NCBI GenBank assembly: GCA_021201185.1
Contig: JAJQFJ010000036.1
Location: 1 to 64,000, forward strand
From: Clostridiales bacterium
Lineage (GTDB): Bacteria > Bacillota > Clostridia > Oscillospirales > Oscillospiraceae
Length of the DNA: 64,000 bases
Reading direction: 5' to 3'
Shown here: positions 18,398 to 28,861 of the stretch, in pieces
Layout of the letters: every line of letters begins with the position of its first letter
How positions within the stretch are numbered: position 1 is the first letter of the stretch
The notes under the pieces: model-generated
The model's input: the letters and a program-made list of their open reading frames with translations, nothing else
What the model was told of the DNA's origin: nothing
Databases searched by the model: none
Made by a program: the position numbers and the translations under genes

Positions 18398-18445
18398 TGT
18401 GTTTCGCTCCTCTCGCAGACAGGGTTTGCGCGGTGATGCCTTAGC

Positions 18446-19633
18446 TCAGGCGTTTACCAGTACGTCCTTTATGGCGGCCAGCCCCTTGTCCAGCTCCTCA
18501 TAGGAGATGGTCAGCGGCGGCAGCAGCCGGATGGTTTTCGGTCCGGCGGTGAGCACCAGGACGTTTTTCCCGTAAATTTGTTTGATCAGGGCGGCCCGGT
18601 CCGTTCCGTCCTTCAGGACGATACCCACCATCAGGCCCAGGCCCCGGACGGTCTCCACACAGGGGGCGTCCCAGCTGCGGACCGTCTCCATAATATAATT
18701 GTCTTTGGCGTTAATCTCCGGCATGTAGTCGTCGCTGAGTATGTCCAGCACCGCCAGGGCCGCGCAGGCGGCGATGGGGTTGCCGCCGAAGGTGGTGGCG
18801 TGGGTGCCGGGGCCGAGGACGTTCCGGCACTTCTCGTTCGCCATGACCCCCGCCATGGGGAGCCCTCCGGCGATTCCCTTGGCAAAGGTCACGGCGTCCG
18901 GCAGGATGCCGTACTGCTGGAAACAGAACAGGGAACCGGTCCGGCCCACGCCGGTCTGCACCTCGTCCACCAGCAGGAGCAGGTCCCGCTCCCGGCACCA
19001 GTCCGCCACGGACTGGACAAAGCCCTTGTCCAGGGGCAGCACGCCTCCCTCTCCCTGGACCAGCTCCAGCAGGACGGCGCAGGTGTCCTCCCCCGCCTGG
19101 GCCTGGACGGAGGCCAGGTCGTTGGCCTCGGCGTAGCAGAAGCCCTCGGTAAAGGGGAAGAAGTAATTGTGGAACACCTCCTGGCCCGTGGCCTGGAGGG
19201 TGGTGATGGTCCGGCCGTGGAAGGAGTTGCGGAGGGTCACGATGTTGGCCCGGCCCTTGCCGTATTTGTCGAAGGAGTATTTCCGGGCCAGCTTGATAAT
19301 GCCCTCGTTGGCCTCGCCGCCGCCGTTGGCGAAGAATACGGCGGACATCCCTGTCCGCTTGCAGAGGGTCTCCGCCAGCCGGGCGTAGGGTTCAGTGTAG
19401 AACAGGTTGGAGGCGTGGGCCAGCTTGTGGGCCTGCTCCTCCACCGCCTTCACCCAGGCGGGATGGCCATAGCCCAGGGAGTTCACCCCGATACCGCTGG
19501 CAAAGTCGATGTACTCCTCCCCCTCCAGACCGTAGAGGGTGGCCCCCACGCCGTGGTCCAGGGCCACGTCAAAGCGGCCGTAGGTTTGCATGGTGTACTG
19601 GTGGTCCAGCGCCTTCAGTTCTTCAAACGTCAT
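18446..19633 (-). CDS. argD: Acetylornithine aminotransferase
   Basis: MQTYGRFDVALDHGVGATLYGLEGEEYIDFASGIGVNSLGYGHP...; class III PLP motif VDEVQTGVGRTG...TFAKGIAGG. Confidence 0.96.
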   Translation of the reverse strand: MTFEELKALDHQYTMQTYGRFDVALDHGVGATLYGLEGEEYIDFASGIGVNSLGYGHPAWVKAVEEQAHKLAHASNLFYTEPYARLAETLCKRTGMSAVFFANGGGEANEGIIKLARKYSFDKYGKGRANIVTLRNSFHGRTITTLQATGQEVFHNYFFPFTEGFCYAEANDLASVQAQAGEDTCAVLLELVQGEGGVLPLDKGFVQSVADWCRERDLLLLVDEVQTGVGRTGSLFCFQQYGILPDAVTFAKGIAGGLPMAGVMANEKCRNVLGPGTHATTFGGNPIAACAALAVLDILSDDYMPEINAKDNYIMETVRSWDAPCVETVRGLGLMVGIVLKDGTDRAALIKQIYGKNVLVLTAGPKTIRLLPPLTISYEELDKGLAAIKDVLVNA

Positions 19634-19651
19634 CTCGTCTCGCCTCCCAGG

Positions 19652-20506
19652 TTACAGCAACATGGTGCCGATGCCCTTGTCCGACAGCTTCTCGATGAGG
19701 ATGGAGTGGGGGATGCGCCCGTCCAGGATGTGGCTTCGCTTGACGCCGGAACGCACCGCCTCCACGCAGCACTCCACCTTGGGGATCATGCCCCCGGAGA
19801 TGACCCCCGTCTTTTTCAGCATGGGCACGTCGGACATGTGCACCACATGAATGAGGGTGTCCTCGTCCTTGGGGTCCCGCAAGAGGCCCCGGACATCGGT
19901 GAGCAGGATGAGCTTTTCCGCATTCAGGGCCCCCGCCAGCTTGGCGGCGGCGGTGTCGGCGTTGATGTTGTAGGCGGTCTGGGCGTCCATCCCCTGGGCC
20001 ACGGTGGAGACCACCGGGATATAGCCGTTGTCGATGCAGTCCTGGACCACCTGGGGGTTCACCTTGACGATCTCCCCCACCAGGCCGTATTTCACGTCCT
20101 TCACCTTCGCCTCAAACAGGGAGGCATCCATGCCGCACAGGCCCATGGCCCGGCCGCCCATCCGGTTCAGGGTAGCCACCAGGTTTTTGTTCACCCGGCC
20201 GCAGAGCACCTGCTGGACGATGTCCATCGTCTCCTCGTCGGTGTAGCGGAGGCCGTCTACAAACTGAGACTGCTTGCCGGTCTTTTTCAGCATCTCGTTG
20301 ATCTCCGGCCCGCCGCCGTGGACCACCACCACATGGATGCCCACCAGCCGGAGGAGGATAATGTCGCTCATGACGGCGGAGCGGAGGTCCTCGGAGATCA
20401 TGGCGTTGCCGCCATACTTCACCACCACCGTCTTACCGCTGTACTTCTGGATATAGGGCAGGGCCTCCACCAGCACCTGCGCCCGCTGCACGTGATCGTA
20501 GGCCAT
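19652..20506 (-). CDS. argB: Acetylglutamate kinase
   Basis: YSGKTVVVKYGGNAMISED...VVVHGGGPEINEML. Confidence 0.97.
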   Translation of the reverse strand: MAYDHVQRAQVLVEALPYIQKYSGKTVVVKYGGNAMISEDLRSAVMSDIILLRLVGIHVVVVHGGGPEINEMLKKTGKQSQFVDGLRYTDEETMDIVQQVLCGRVNKNLVATLNRMGGRAMGLCGMDASLFEAKVKDVKYGLVGEIVKVNPQVVQDCIDNGYIPVVSTVAQGMDAQTAYNINADTAAAKLAGALNAEKLILLTDVRGLLRDPKDEDTLIHVVHMSDVPMLKKTGVISGGMIPKVECCVEAVRSGVKRSHILDGRIPHSILIEKLSDKGIGTMLL

Positions 20507-20513
20507 TTCTCTC

Positions 20514-21752
20514 TCAGCTCCTGTAATCTCCGTTGATCTTCACATAGTCATAGGTCAGGTCGCAGCCCCAGCAGGTGGCCTCCGCCGCGCCCTCCCGGAG
20601 GGCGACGTCGATGATCACCTCGTCCTGGCTCAGGACCACCTTGGCCACGTCCTCGTCAAAGCTCAGGCCCATGCCGTCCCGGCAGACCTGGACCTCTCCC
20701 CCCTGGGAACGGAAGAAAATATCCACCGTCTCCGGGTCGAACTGCGCCCCGGAGTAGCCCATAGCGCACAGCACCCGGCCAAAGTTGGCGTCTGCGCCGA
20801 ACATGGCGGCCTTCACCAGGGAGGAGCCTACCACCGCACGGCTGAGCCGCTCCGCCTTGGCCTCGCTCTCCGCCCCGTGGACGGTGCAGGTGAGCAGTCG
20901 GCTGGCCCCCTCTCCGTCGGCGGCCATGCTCCGGGCCAGATGGGTGCAGACGGCCATGAGGGCCTCCTTCAGCGCCTGATACTCCGGCCCCTGCCAGTCG
21001 ATGAGGGGATTTCCTGCGCTGCCGTTGGCCAGCACCAGGAAGGTGTCGTTGGTGGAGGTGTCCCCGTCCACCGTCACCCGGTTGAACGTCCGGGGCACCA
21101 CCTCATGTACCAGCTCGGTGAGCAGCTTGGGGGTGACGGCGCAGTCGGTGGTGACGAAGCTGAGCATGGTGCCCATATTGGGGTGAATCATGCCGGAGCC
21201 CTTGGCAATGCCCCCCACCCGGACGGTGACACCGCCGATCTCCGTCTCCACGGCGATCTCCTTTTTGACGGTGTCGGTGGTCATAATGGCGTGGGCGGCG
21301 TCCTCCGAGGCGGAGGGGGCGTCCGACAGCTTTTCCGCCAGGGCGGGAACACCCTCCGTAATGGCCCGGATGTTCAGCTCCTGTCCGATGACCCCGGTGG
21401 AGGCCACCGCCACATCCGACGGGGCCAGTCCCAGAGCTGTTGCCGCCGCCTGGCACATCTCCTGTGCGTGAAGCTCGCTGTTGGGGGCGCAGGCGTTGGC
21501 GTTGCCCGAGTTGGCGATGACCGCCTGGCACACGCCGTCAGCGATGTTGGCCCGGGTGAGCAGCACCGGGGCGGCCTTCACCCGGTTGGTGGTGAACATT
21601 CCCGCCGCCGTGCAGGGCCGGTCAGAAACCAGCAGCATCAGATCCTTTTTGCCCTCTCCGTCCATGGGCAGGGCGGAGGCCTTTACCCCCACCCGGATTC
21701 CGGCGGCCCGGAATCCCCTGGCGGCCACAATGCCGCCGGATATCTCCTTCAT
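20514..21752 (-). CDS. argJ: Bifunctional glutamate N-acetyltransferase/amino-acid acetyltransferase
   Basis: AKGSGMIHPNMGTMLSFVTTDCA autoproteolysis region, DGDTSTNDT. Confidence 0.97.
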   Translation of the reverse strand: MKEISGGIVAARGFRAAGIRVGVKASALPMDGEGKKDLMLLVSDRPCTAAGMFTTNRVKAAPVLLTRANIADGVCQAVIANSGNANACAPNSELHAQEMCQAAATALGLAPSDVAVASTGVIGQELNIRAITEGVPALAEKLSDAPSASEDAAHAIMTTDTVKKEIAVETEIGGVTVRVGGIAKGSGMIHPNMGTMLSFVTTDCAVTPKLLTELVHEVVPRTFNRVTVDGDTSTNDTFLVLANGSAGNPLIDWQGPEYQALKEALMAVCTHLARSMAADGEGASRLLTCTVHGAESEAKAERLSRAVVGSSLVKAAMFGADANFGRVLCAMGYSGAQFDPETVDIFFRSQGGEVQVCRDGMGLSFDEDVAKVVLSQDEVIIDVALREGAAEATCWGCDLTYDYVKINGDYRS

Positions 21753-21802
21753 CTGGAGTCACTTCCCTTTTTTCTTTTCCCTCAAAGCCGGGTGACACCA
21801 TC

Positions 21803-22750
21803 TTACACCAGTCCGGCGTCCTCGTCAAATCCCAGCATTAAATTCATGTTCTGCACCGCCGCGCCGGAGGCACCCTTGCCCAGATTGTCGAACAGGGCGG
21901 TGACGATAGTCTGCTCTGCGCCGCCGCTGACGATCAGCTCCATCCTGTCAGTCCCCGCCAGAGTTCCGGCGAAGATGGGCTTTCCCTCCCCGTTGAAGGG
22001 GGCCACCCGGACCATGGGATGGCCGGGGCAACGGCCGTAGTGCGCCGCCAGCGACGCCCAGATGTCCTGGGCGGTGGGCTGCCCGTTCAGCAGGCCGTTG
22101 TGGAGCAGGATGGTGGTGGCCATTCCCTGGGGGAAATCCCCCACCACGGGAGAAAACACCGGCTTCCGAGTCAGACCGCACACCGCCTGCATCTCCGGCA
22201 GGTGCTTGTGCTTCAGATTGGTGCCGTAGACCCGGTCGGAGGAGAGCAGCCCGCTCCGGCCCTCGTCCTCATACTCCGCGATCATCTTCTTGCCCCCGCC
22301 GGAGTAGCCGGTGAGGGAGTAGCAGGTCAGGGGATAGTCCGGGGGCAGGATGCCCGCCTGCACCAGAGGATAGACAGACGCGATCAGCCCGGAGGCGTGG
22401 CAGCCGGGGTTGGCCACCCGTTTGGCAGACTGAATAGCCTCCCGCCGCTGAGGGGACAGCTCCGGAAAGCCGTAGACCCAGGCGGGGTTTGTCCGGTGGG
22501 CGGTGGAGGCGTCGATGATGCGGGTGTCTGGATTCTCTACCAGCGTCACCGCCTCCACGGCGGCGGCGTCCGGGAGGCACAAAAATACCAGGTCGGCGGC
22601 GTTCATCAGTCTGGCCCGCTCGGCGTTGTCGTGCCGCTTGTCGTCGTCAATCCGCAGCAGCTCCACGTCGTCCCGGCGGGACAGCCGGTCCATGATCTGC
22701 AGACCGGTGGTCCCCGCCTGACCGTCGATATAGATTTTCGGTTTGCTCAT
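21803..22750 (-). CDS. argC: N-acetyl-gamma-glutamyl-phosphate reductase
   Basis: [32 protein letters not shown]...[10 protein letters not shown]. Confidence 0.95.
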   Translation of the reverse strand: MSKPKIYIDGQAGTTGLQIMDRLSRRDDVELLRIDDDKRHDNAERARLMNAADLVFLCLPDAAAVEAVTLVENPDTRIIDASTAHRTNPAWVYGFPELSPQRREAIQSAKRVANPGCHASGLIASVYPLVQAGILPPDYPLTCYSLTGYSGGGKKMIAEYEDEGRSGLLSSDRVYGTNLKHKHLPEMQAVCGLTRKPVFSPVVGDFPQGMATTILLHNGLLNGQPTAQDIWASLAAHYGRCPGHPMVRVAPFNGEGKPIFAGTLAGTDRMELIVSGGAEQTIVTALFDNLGKGASGAAVQNMNLMLGFDEDAGLV

Positions 22751-24109
22751 TGCCCGCTCCGCTCCTCTACAAAGGCCCGAATCCGGGCGATCTGCCGCAG
22801 CACCTCGTCATGGGCGGGGCCGCCTGTGGTCTTGCGCTGGCTCACGCAGGTATTCAGGCTCAGAGCCTGATACACGTCCTCCCCGAAGGCGGGGGAGAGG
22901 GCCTGGTACTCCTCCAGGGGGAGGGTATCCAGCGTCTGGCCGGTGGCGATGCAGTGGTTCACCAGACGGCCCACCAGGGTATAGGCGTCCCGGAAGGGGA
23001 TTCCCTTCTTTGCCAGGTAGTCGGCGCAGTCGGTGGCGTTGATAAAGCCTCCGGCGGCGGCGTTTGCCATATTCTCCGGCCGGACGGTCATGGTGTCCAG
23101 CATGGCGGAGAACACGGGGACGCACAGCTCCACCGTGTCGATGGCGTCAAAGACGCACTCCTTGTCCTCCTGTATATCCTTGTTGTAGGCCAGGGGGATG
23201 CCCTTCATCACGGTGAGCAGCGTGATGAGGCTGCCGTACACCCGGCCCGTCTTGCCCCGGACCAGCTCGGCCACGTCCGGGTTCTTCTTCTGGGGCATGA
23301 TGGAGGAGCCGGTGGAGTAGGCGTCGTCCAGGTCGATAAACTTGAACTCCCTGGAGCACCAGAGGATGATCTCCTCAGAGAACCGGGACAGGTGCATCAT
23401 GAGGATGGAGCAGACGGACAGGAACTCGATGGCGAAGTCCCGGTCGGAGACGGAGTCCAGGGAGTTGTCCGTGGGCCGGGCAAAGCCCAGCAGCTCCGCC
23501 GTCCGCTGCCGGTCAAGGGGATGGGTGGAGCCCGCCAGCGCCCCGGCCCCCAGGGGGCACTCGTCCATCCGCTCCAGGCAGTCCTCAAAGCGGGTGATGT
23601 CCCGGCGGAACATATTGGCGTAGGCCAGGCTGGGCCCGCTGGAGATGGGTGTAGCCGGGCATGACGGTGTCCACGTTGGCCTCCGCCTGGCGCACCAGCA
23701 CCCGCTCCAGCTCCAGCAGCATCTCCACGATCTTCGGGATCTCCCCCCGGACGTACATCCGGAAGTCCACCGCCACCTGGTCGTTCCGGCTCCGGCCGGT
23801 GTGCAGACGCTTGCCTGTGGCCCCCAGCCGCTGGGTCAGCAGAGTCTCCACGTTCATGTGGATGTCCTCGTTGTCCTCGGAGAACTCCACCTTTCCCGCC
23901 TGGATGTCCGCCAGCAGCTCCCGCAGTCCGGTCACCAGCTGTTCAGCCTCCTCTTTGCTGATAATGCCCTGCTCTCCCAGCATGGTGGCGTGGGCGATGG
24001 AGCCCTCGATGTCCTCCCGGTACATCCGGGCATCAAACCGGATGGAGGAGTTGAAGTCGTTGACCAGAGCATCGGTCTCCTTGTCAAAACGGCCGCCCCA
24101 TAATTTCAT
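22747..24109 (-). pseudogene. argH: Argininosuccinate lyase disrupted by an apparent ~23-bp frameshifting deletion at ~23627/23628
   Basis: N-terminal frame (24109-23585) reads ...[14 protein letters not shown] then [14 protein letters not shown]-terminal frame (from ~23613) resumes [28 protein letters not shown]...[12 protein letters not shown]. The conserved ITxAHHLLAYAN stretch is missing. Confidence 0.88.
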
Positions 24110-24160
24110 GTGTACCTTCCTCCTCGTCCTGCGCCCTCAATCCGGCGCAGAGAAACGGAT

Positions 24161-24212
24161 AAAACAGAATACAGGGGGACAGTGGCACTATCCCCCGTGT
24201 ATTCTGTGTTTT
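24161..24212. terminator. Strong bidirectional terminator-like hairpin between argG and argH
   Basis: AAAACAGAATACA-GGGGGA ... TCCCCC-g-TGTATTCTGTGTTTT, 16-bp stem. Confidence 0.75.
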
Positions 24213-24241
24213 GTGCCTTGTGATTTGCCGCTTGCTGCAAT

Positions 24242-25459
24242 TTACTGCAATTTGCCCTGGGCCCGCAGCGCCTGGACCTTGGTGGGCAGGCCCCACAGGT
24301 TGATGAAGCCCTCGGCGTCCTTCTGGTTGTAGTCGGACTCGTCAAAGGTGGCCAGATTCTCGGAATACAGGCTGTAGGGAGAGGTCATCCCGGCGGGGAT
24401 GATGTTGCCCTTGTACAGCTTCACCCGCACGGTCCCGGTGACGTACTCCTGGGTCTTGTCCACAAAGGCGGAGAGGGCCTCCCGCAGGGGAGAATACCAC
24501 TTGCCGTTGTACACCAGATCGGCAAAGTCCACCGCCAGCTTCTCCTTCTCGTGGAGGGTGTCCTTGTCCACGCAGATCATTTCCAGCAGCTCGTGGGCCT
24601 TGTAGAGGATGGTGCCGCCCGGCGTCTCGTAGACGCCCCGGTCCTTCATGCCCACCAGACGGTTCTCCACGATGTCGATGATGCCGATGCCGTTCTGTCC
24701 GCCGTAGACGTTCAGGTCGGCGATGATGTCGCTGGCCTTCTTGCTCTCGCCATTGATGGCCACAGGCACGCCCTTGTCAAAGGTCAGGGTCACATAGGTG
24801 GGCACGTCCGGCGCCTGGGTGGGAGATACGCCCATCTCCAGGAAGCCCGGCTTGTCGTAGTTCGGCTCGTTGGCGGGGTCCTCCAGGTCCAGGCCCTCGT
24901 GGGACAGGTGCCACAGGTTTTTGTCCTTGGAGTAGTTGGTCTCCCGGGTGATCTTCAGGGGGACGTGGTGGGCCTCGGCAAAGTCGATCTCCTCGTCACG
25001 GCTCTTGATGTCCCACTCCCGCCAGGGGGCGATGATCTTCATGCCGGGGGCGAAGTGCTTGATGGTCAGCTCGAACCGCACCTGGTCGTTGCCCTTGCCG
25101 GTGCAGCCGTGGCAGATGGCGTCTGCGCCCTCGGCCAGGGCGATCTCGCACAAGCTCTTGGCGATGACGGGACGGGCAAAGGCGGTGCCCAGAAGATAGG
25201 TCTCATACTTGGCCCCGGCCTTCATGGAGGGGATGATCACGTCGTCCACCATCTCGTCCACCAGGTCGGCCACGATGAGCTTGGAGGCCCCGGTCTTGAG
25301 AGCCTTTTCCTCCAGGCCCTCCAGCTCGTCCGCCTGGCCCACGTTGCCGGCCACGGCGATGATCTCCGGGTCGTCGTAGTTCTCCTTCAGCCAGGGGATG
25401 ATAATGGATGTATCCAGGCCGCCGGAATAGGCCAGCACGATTTTCTTCACACTGCTCAT
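24242..25459 (-). CDS. argG: Argininosuccinate synthase
   Basis: [33 protein letters not shown]...; ATG at 25459. Confidence 0.97.
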   Translation of the reverse strand: MSSVKKIVLAYSGGLDTSIIIPWLKENYDDPEIIAVAGNVGQADELEGLEEKALKTGASKLIVADLVDEMVDDVIIPSMKAGAKYETYLLGTAFARPVIAKSLCEIALAEGADAICHGCTGKGNDQVRFELTIKHFAPGMKIIAPWREWDIKSRDEEIDFAEAHHVPLKITRETNYSKDKNLWHLSHEGLDLEDPANEPNYDKPGFLEMGVSPTQAPDVPTYVTLTFDKGVPVAINGESKKASDIIADLNVYGGQNGIGIIDIVENRLVGMKDRGVYETPGGTILYKAHELLEMICVDKDTLHEKEKLAVDFADLVYNGKWYSPLREALSAFVDKTQEYVTGTVRVKLYKGNIIPAGMTSPYSLYSENLATFDESDYNQKDAEGFINLWGLPTKVQALRAQGKLQ

Positions 25460-25511
25460 GGTAGATTGTCTCCTGCAACGGGCGGCGGGCCGCCCTGTAT
25501 TTCTTTCGAGC

Positions 25512-25517
25512 ATTATA
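25512..25517 (-). promoter_or_regulatory. TATAAT -10 element upstream of argG
   Basis: GTAGTATAATGCTCG on the minus strand; -35 weak. Confidence 0.4.
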
Positions 25518-25642
25518 CTACCACCCCCCGCCCCGGATTGCAAGCCCCATTCTGCATATTTTTTCGTTTCTTTCCCGGTTATTTTGTATACTATTCCAAA
25601 TGTGCCACCGAATATTCACCATTCGGCTGCATATTCATCTTT

Positions 25643-26305
25643 TTATTCATCTGCTGGGGCGAAGGGCGCACCCAGTCCGCCCTCCAGGGTATCCATTACC
25701 CCCTGGCTGTCACCGCAGTAGAGGACAATGCAGTCCTCCGCCAGATAGAACCGGATGGGGGCCACAAAGTCCACGACCATGGCGACGGCCTCCCCGTCCT
25801 CCTCTGTTTCCATGCTAAACAGGGAGGGGTCGGCGGTGTCAAAGCCTCCTGCCACCTCCGCCGCCCGCTGACTGTCGGCGTAGTGGAAAATTTGCACGGT
25901 GCCCAGGCTGTCGCCGGTCCCGGCGTCCCTCTCCGGGTCGTCCTCCTCTGCCGATGGATAGACTGTGATCGTATCCACCCAGTCCGCCCGATAGAGATTG
26001 TCCTCACCGTTCAAGGTTGTCTCTATCTGGAAGTCTGCCTGGCTCAGCAGCTCCTCCACCTGAGCGGTCATGTCGGCCTCTGTGGCGGTCTCGCCCGCCG
26101 TCCCGTCGTCAGTCTCTCCCGTCTCAATGTCGGGTTCCTCCGTCTCCGTCTCTGTTTCGGTTTTCTCCTCAGGCATTTCCTCCGCTGTGCTGACGGTTTC
26201 GCCGTCGGTTTCCGACACATAGTCAGTGACATATTCCTCTGCGCATCCGGTCACCAGGGCGGACAGCAGAACCAGGGTCAACAGGACAGTTAGCAGTCGT
26301 TTCAT
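25643..26305 (-). CDS. Hypothetical lipoprotein with acidic Glu/Thr linker
   Basis: MKRLLTVLLTLVLLSALVTGCAEE lipobox; TETETETEEPDIETGETDD linker. Confidence 0.75.
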   Translation of the reverse strand: MKRLLTVLLTLVLLSALVTGCAEEYVTDYVSETDGETVSTAEEMPEEKTETETETEEPDIETGETDDGTAGETATEADMTAQVEELLSQADFQIETTLNGEDNLYRADWVDTITVYPSAEEDDPERDAGTGDSLGTVQIFHYADSQRAAEVAGGFDTADPSLFSMETEEDGEAVAMVVDFVAPIRFYLAEDCIVLYCGDSQGVMDTLEGGLGAPFAPADE

Positions 26306-26375
26306 GGCAATGAGCCTCCTTTTTTGTGTTCTGATTCTGATACGCATTGGAACCTCAAAATGCTGCAAATAACGT

Positions 26376-27362
26376 CTATTTTTCCCGGTGCAGGGCCAGG
26401 CACTGCTCCAGCTGCTCCTCCAGCTCGTCCACTGCCCACTCCGGGCCAGTGAGCTGAATCCCCGGCCCCAAGCCGAACAGCCAGCCGAAGAACTGCTGGC
26501 TCACCGCCAGATGTACCATACAGGTGAAGTGCTCCGGTCCGTCCGGGGCCATGCTCAGGTCGGCCCCAAAGCGGTCGATGAGGATGTCTGCCATCCGGTT
26601 TTCGCACCGCAGGGTCACGTCCGCCTCCCGGCCCCGGAACATCCCGAAGTGGAGCCGGGTATAGGCGCCCAGGTCGAAGGAGCGGTAGGCGTCGCCCCCC
26701 TCCCGGGGCTGGTCGGTCTGGGTCAGGGATACCATCTTGTCCACCCGGTAGTGGCGAATTTCTCTGGAGCGGCCGTCATAGGCCACCAGATAGTAATTCT
26801 CGTCGCTGCGCAGAAGGGCGTAGGGGCTGACCTGATACCAGCGCCCGCCGTGTTGCAGTATCTTCTGCCGCTCCCGGTCGTACTTGTAGTACCGGAAGCG
26901 CACCTGTCGGTCGTCCCCGATGGCCTGGTGGAGGGTGTCGATGGAGTAGTAGACGCTCTCGTTCAGGCTCTTGACCCGTCCGGCCACGTAGACCTGCCGC
27001 TGGAGCTCCCGGGCGTGGTGGACGGAGGTGAGCCGCTCCAGCTTTTTGATGAGCTGGCCGCTCTTCCCCGCCGGGATGAACCGGGAGGACTGGACCGCGT
27101 CTACCAGCAGCTTCAGCTCCGCCAGCTGGAAGTCCCGCTCCCCCAGAAAATAGCCCCGGCCCCGCTGGAACTGAACGTCGTATCCCAGCGCCCGAAGGGC
27201 GTCGATGTCGTCATAAAGGCTCTTCCGCTCGGCGGAGACGCCCCGTTCCTCCAGCATTTGGAGCAGCCGGGGGCCAGAGATGGGATGCTCCTCATCGCTC
27301 TCCTCCTGCAGGATCTGCAGCAGCAGGAGCAGCTTGTTCTTCTGATGGGCGCTTTTGGGCAT
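26376..27362 (-). CDS. HTH/WYL-domain transcriptional regulator
   Basis: MPKSAHQKNKLLLLLQILQEESDEEHPISGPRLLQMLEERGVSAERKSLYDDIDALRALGYDVQ...; WYL region GGRWYQVSPYALLRSDENYYLVAYD. Confidence 0.92.
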   Translation of the reverse strand: MPKSAHQKNKLLLLLQILQEESDEEHPISGPRLLQMLEERGVSAERKSLYDDIDALRALGYDVQFQRGRGYFLGERDFQLAELKLLVDAVQSSRFIPAGKSGQLIKKLERLTSVHHARELQRQVYVAGRVKSLNESVYYSIDTLHQAIGDDRQVRFRYYKYDRERQKILQHGGRWYQVSPYALLRSDENYYLVAYDGRSREIRHYRVDKMVSLTQTDQPREGGDAYRSFDLGAYTRLHFGMFRGREADVTLRCENRMADILIDRFGADLSMAPDGPEHFTCMVHLAVSQQFFGWLFGLGPGIQLTGPEWAVDELEEQLEQCLALHREK

Positions 27363-27471
27363 AGAGGTCTCCTTTCCGGGTCGGGACGGGCTGTTTCTGG
27401 CCCTATTGTATCGTATGAGAGGGAAAAAGTAAATCCGGCAAATCCCGTCGTCCGGCCCGTCCATATCGCTT

Positions 27472-27500
27472 TTGACACGCCCCGGTCAATGTGCTATAAT
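27472..27500 (+). promoter_or_regulatory. Consensus sigma-A promoter TTGACA-N17-TATAAT
   Basis: TTGACA 27472-27477; TATAAT 27495-27500; upstream of the CpsB-like gene. Confidence 0.85.
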
Positions 27501-27549
27501 TTTTGAAAAGACTGACATTTTGGCTCCCCGCCTGGAATTGAGGCAAATC

Positions 27550-28314
27550 ATGATCGACCTGCACGCCCATATGCTGCCGGGAGTGGACGACGGCTCCCAG
27601 AGTCTGGAGATGTCGCTGGAGATGGCCCGGATCGCCGTGGCCAGCGGCGTCCGGCACATGGCCCTGACCCCCCACTGCAATCTCCCTGGCAATCCCCGCA
27701 CCAATTATGACAGCCCGGAGCTTCGGGAGCGGATGGACGCCCTCCAGCTGGCTCTGGAGCGGGAGAACATCCCCCTGGAGCTGTACGCCGGCTGTGAGGT
27801 GTTCTCCACCGAGGAGACCCCTCTGCTCCTCCGGCGAAAGCAGCTCATCTCCCTCAACGACGGGAGCTATCTCCTGGTGGAGTTTGATTTCGGAGAGGAT
27901 GTCAACTTTGTCTCCTACATTCTGGAGGCCATCCTGGACGAGGGGTACATCCCCCTCATCGCCCACCCGGAGCGGTATCGCTTTGTGGTCCGCGACCCGG
28001 GGCTGACCTATGAGTGGGTGCGCATGGGCTGCGCCCTCCAGGTCAACCGGGGCAGCCTTCTGGGCCGGTTCGGCGAGTCCATCCAGGACACCGCCTGGCG
28101 TCTGCTGGAGCATCAGGTGGTCGCCTGCGTCGCCACCGACTGTCACCGCTCCACCTTCCGCACGCCCCACATGGCGGACGTGAAGGAGGCCCTGGAGGAG
28201 GCGTTCGGCCCGGCCTGTCCCCGGCTGCTGCTGGAGGACAATCCCGCCCGCATCCTTCAGCGCCAGCCCATTGTCGGGCTTCAGCCCACCCCCTTCCGCC
28301 GCCGCAGATGGTGA
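27550..28314 (+). CDS. CpsB/CapC-family PHP-type tyrosine-protein phosphatase
   Basis: MIDLHAHMLPGVDDGSQSLEMSLEMARIAVASGVRHMALTPHCNL...LIAHPERY. Confidence 0.9.
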   Translation: MIDLHAHMLPGVDDGSQSLEMSLEMARIAVASGVRHMALTPHCNLPGNPRTNYDSPELRERMDALQLALERENIPLELYAGCEVFSTEETPLLLRRKQLISLNDGSYLLVEFDFGEDVNFVSYILEAILDEGYIPLIAHPERYRFVVRDPGLTYEWVRMGCALQVNRGSLLGRFGESIQDTAWRLLEHQVVACVATDCHRSTFRTPHMADVKEALEEAFGPACPRLLLEDNPARILQRQPIVGLQPTPFRRRRW

Positions 28315-28339
28315 CGCCGCAGAAAAGAGGAATACGCCC

Positions 28340-28813
28340 TTGGAAGAACAGAATTTCACCACCCGGGTGGTGGACGCTCAGGTCTATATCCCCATGCTCC
28401 GCTCCATTCTGGAGGAGGGGAAGATCGTCCCCATGATTATCACGGGCAACAGTATGTCCCCCTTTCTCATCTCCCACCGGGACCGTATCTTTCTGAAGAA
28501 GGCGGAGGGCGATCTACAGGTGGGGGATATGGCCTTTTTCCGCCGCCCCAACGGGCAATATGTCTTTCACCGCATCTGAAAGATCCGGCCGGATGGCTAT
28601 TACTTTCTGGGGGATGGCCAGACGGAGGTGGAGGGGCCCCTTCCCCGAAAGGCCATCTTCGCCGTGGCCGTCCAGGTGGAGCGAAAGGGGCAGCTCATCG
28701 GCCCCGGCGATTTCTGGTGGGAGTTCTTTCGGACGGTCTGGCCCCGGCTTCGCCCGGTGCGCCCGTCTGTGGTGCGGCTCTACAGCCGGACCGTGGGCAG
28801 AAAGCAGAGATAA
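28340..28813 (+). pseudogene. S24/S26-like peptidase family protein interrupted by an in-frame TGA (28577-28579)
   Basis: TTG start: MEEQNFTTRVVDAQVYIPMLRSILEEGKIVPMIITGNSMSPFLISHRDRIFL...YVFHRI*KIRPDGYYFLGDGQTEVEGPLPRKAIFAVAVQVERKGQ...; both halves in the same frame. Confidence 0.75.
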
Positions 28814-28861
28814 ATTTTCAGAATTGATCTGACCTCAAATTTTACAAAGGAGTGAACCAGC

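Noticed and set aside
18578-20536. 652-aa plus-strand ORF antisense to argD/argB
   Set aside because: Spans two clear genes on the other strand; composition typical of antisense shadow ORFs.
28577-28640. Selenocysteine/SECIS explanation for the TGA in the S24-like gene
   Set aside because: No convincing bacterial SECIS hairpin seen right after the TGA; nonsense mutation is simpler. Kept only as a checkable alternative.
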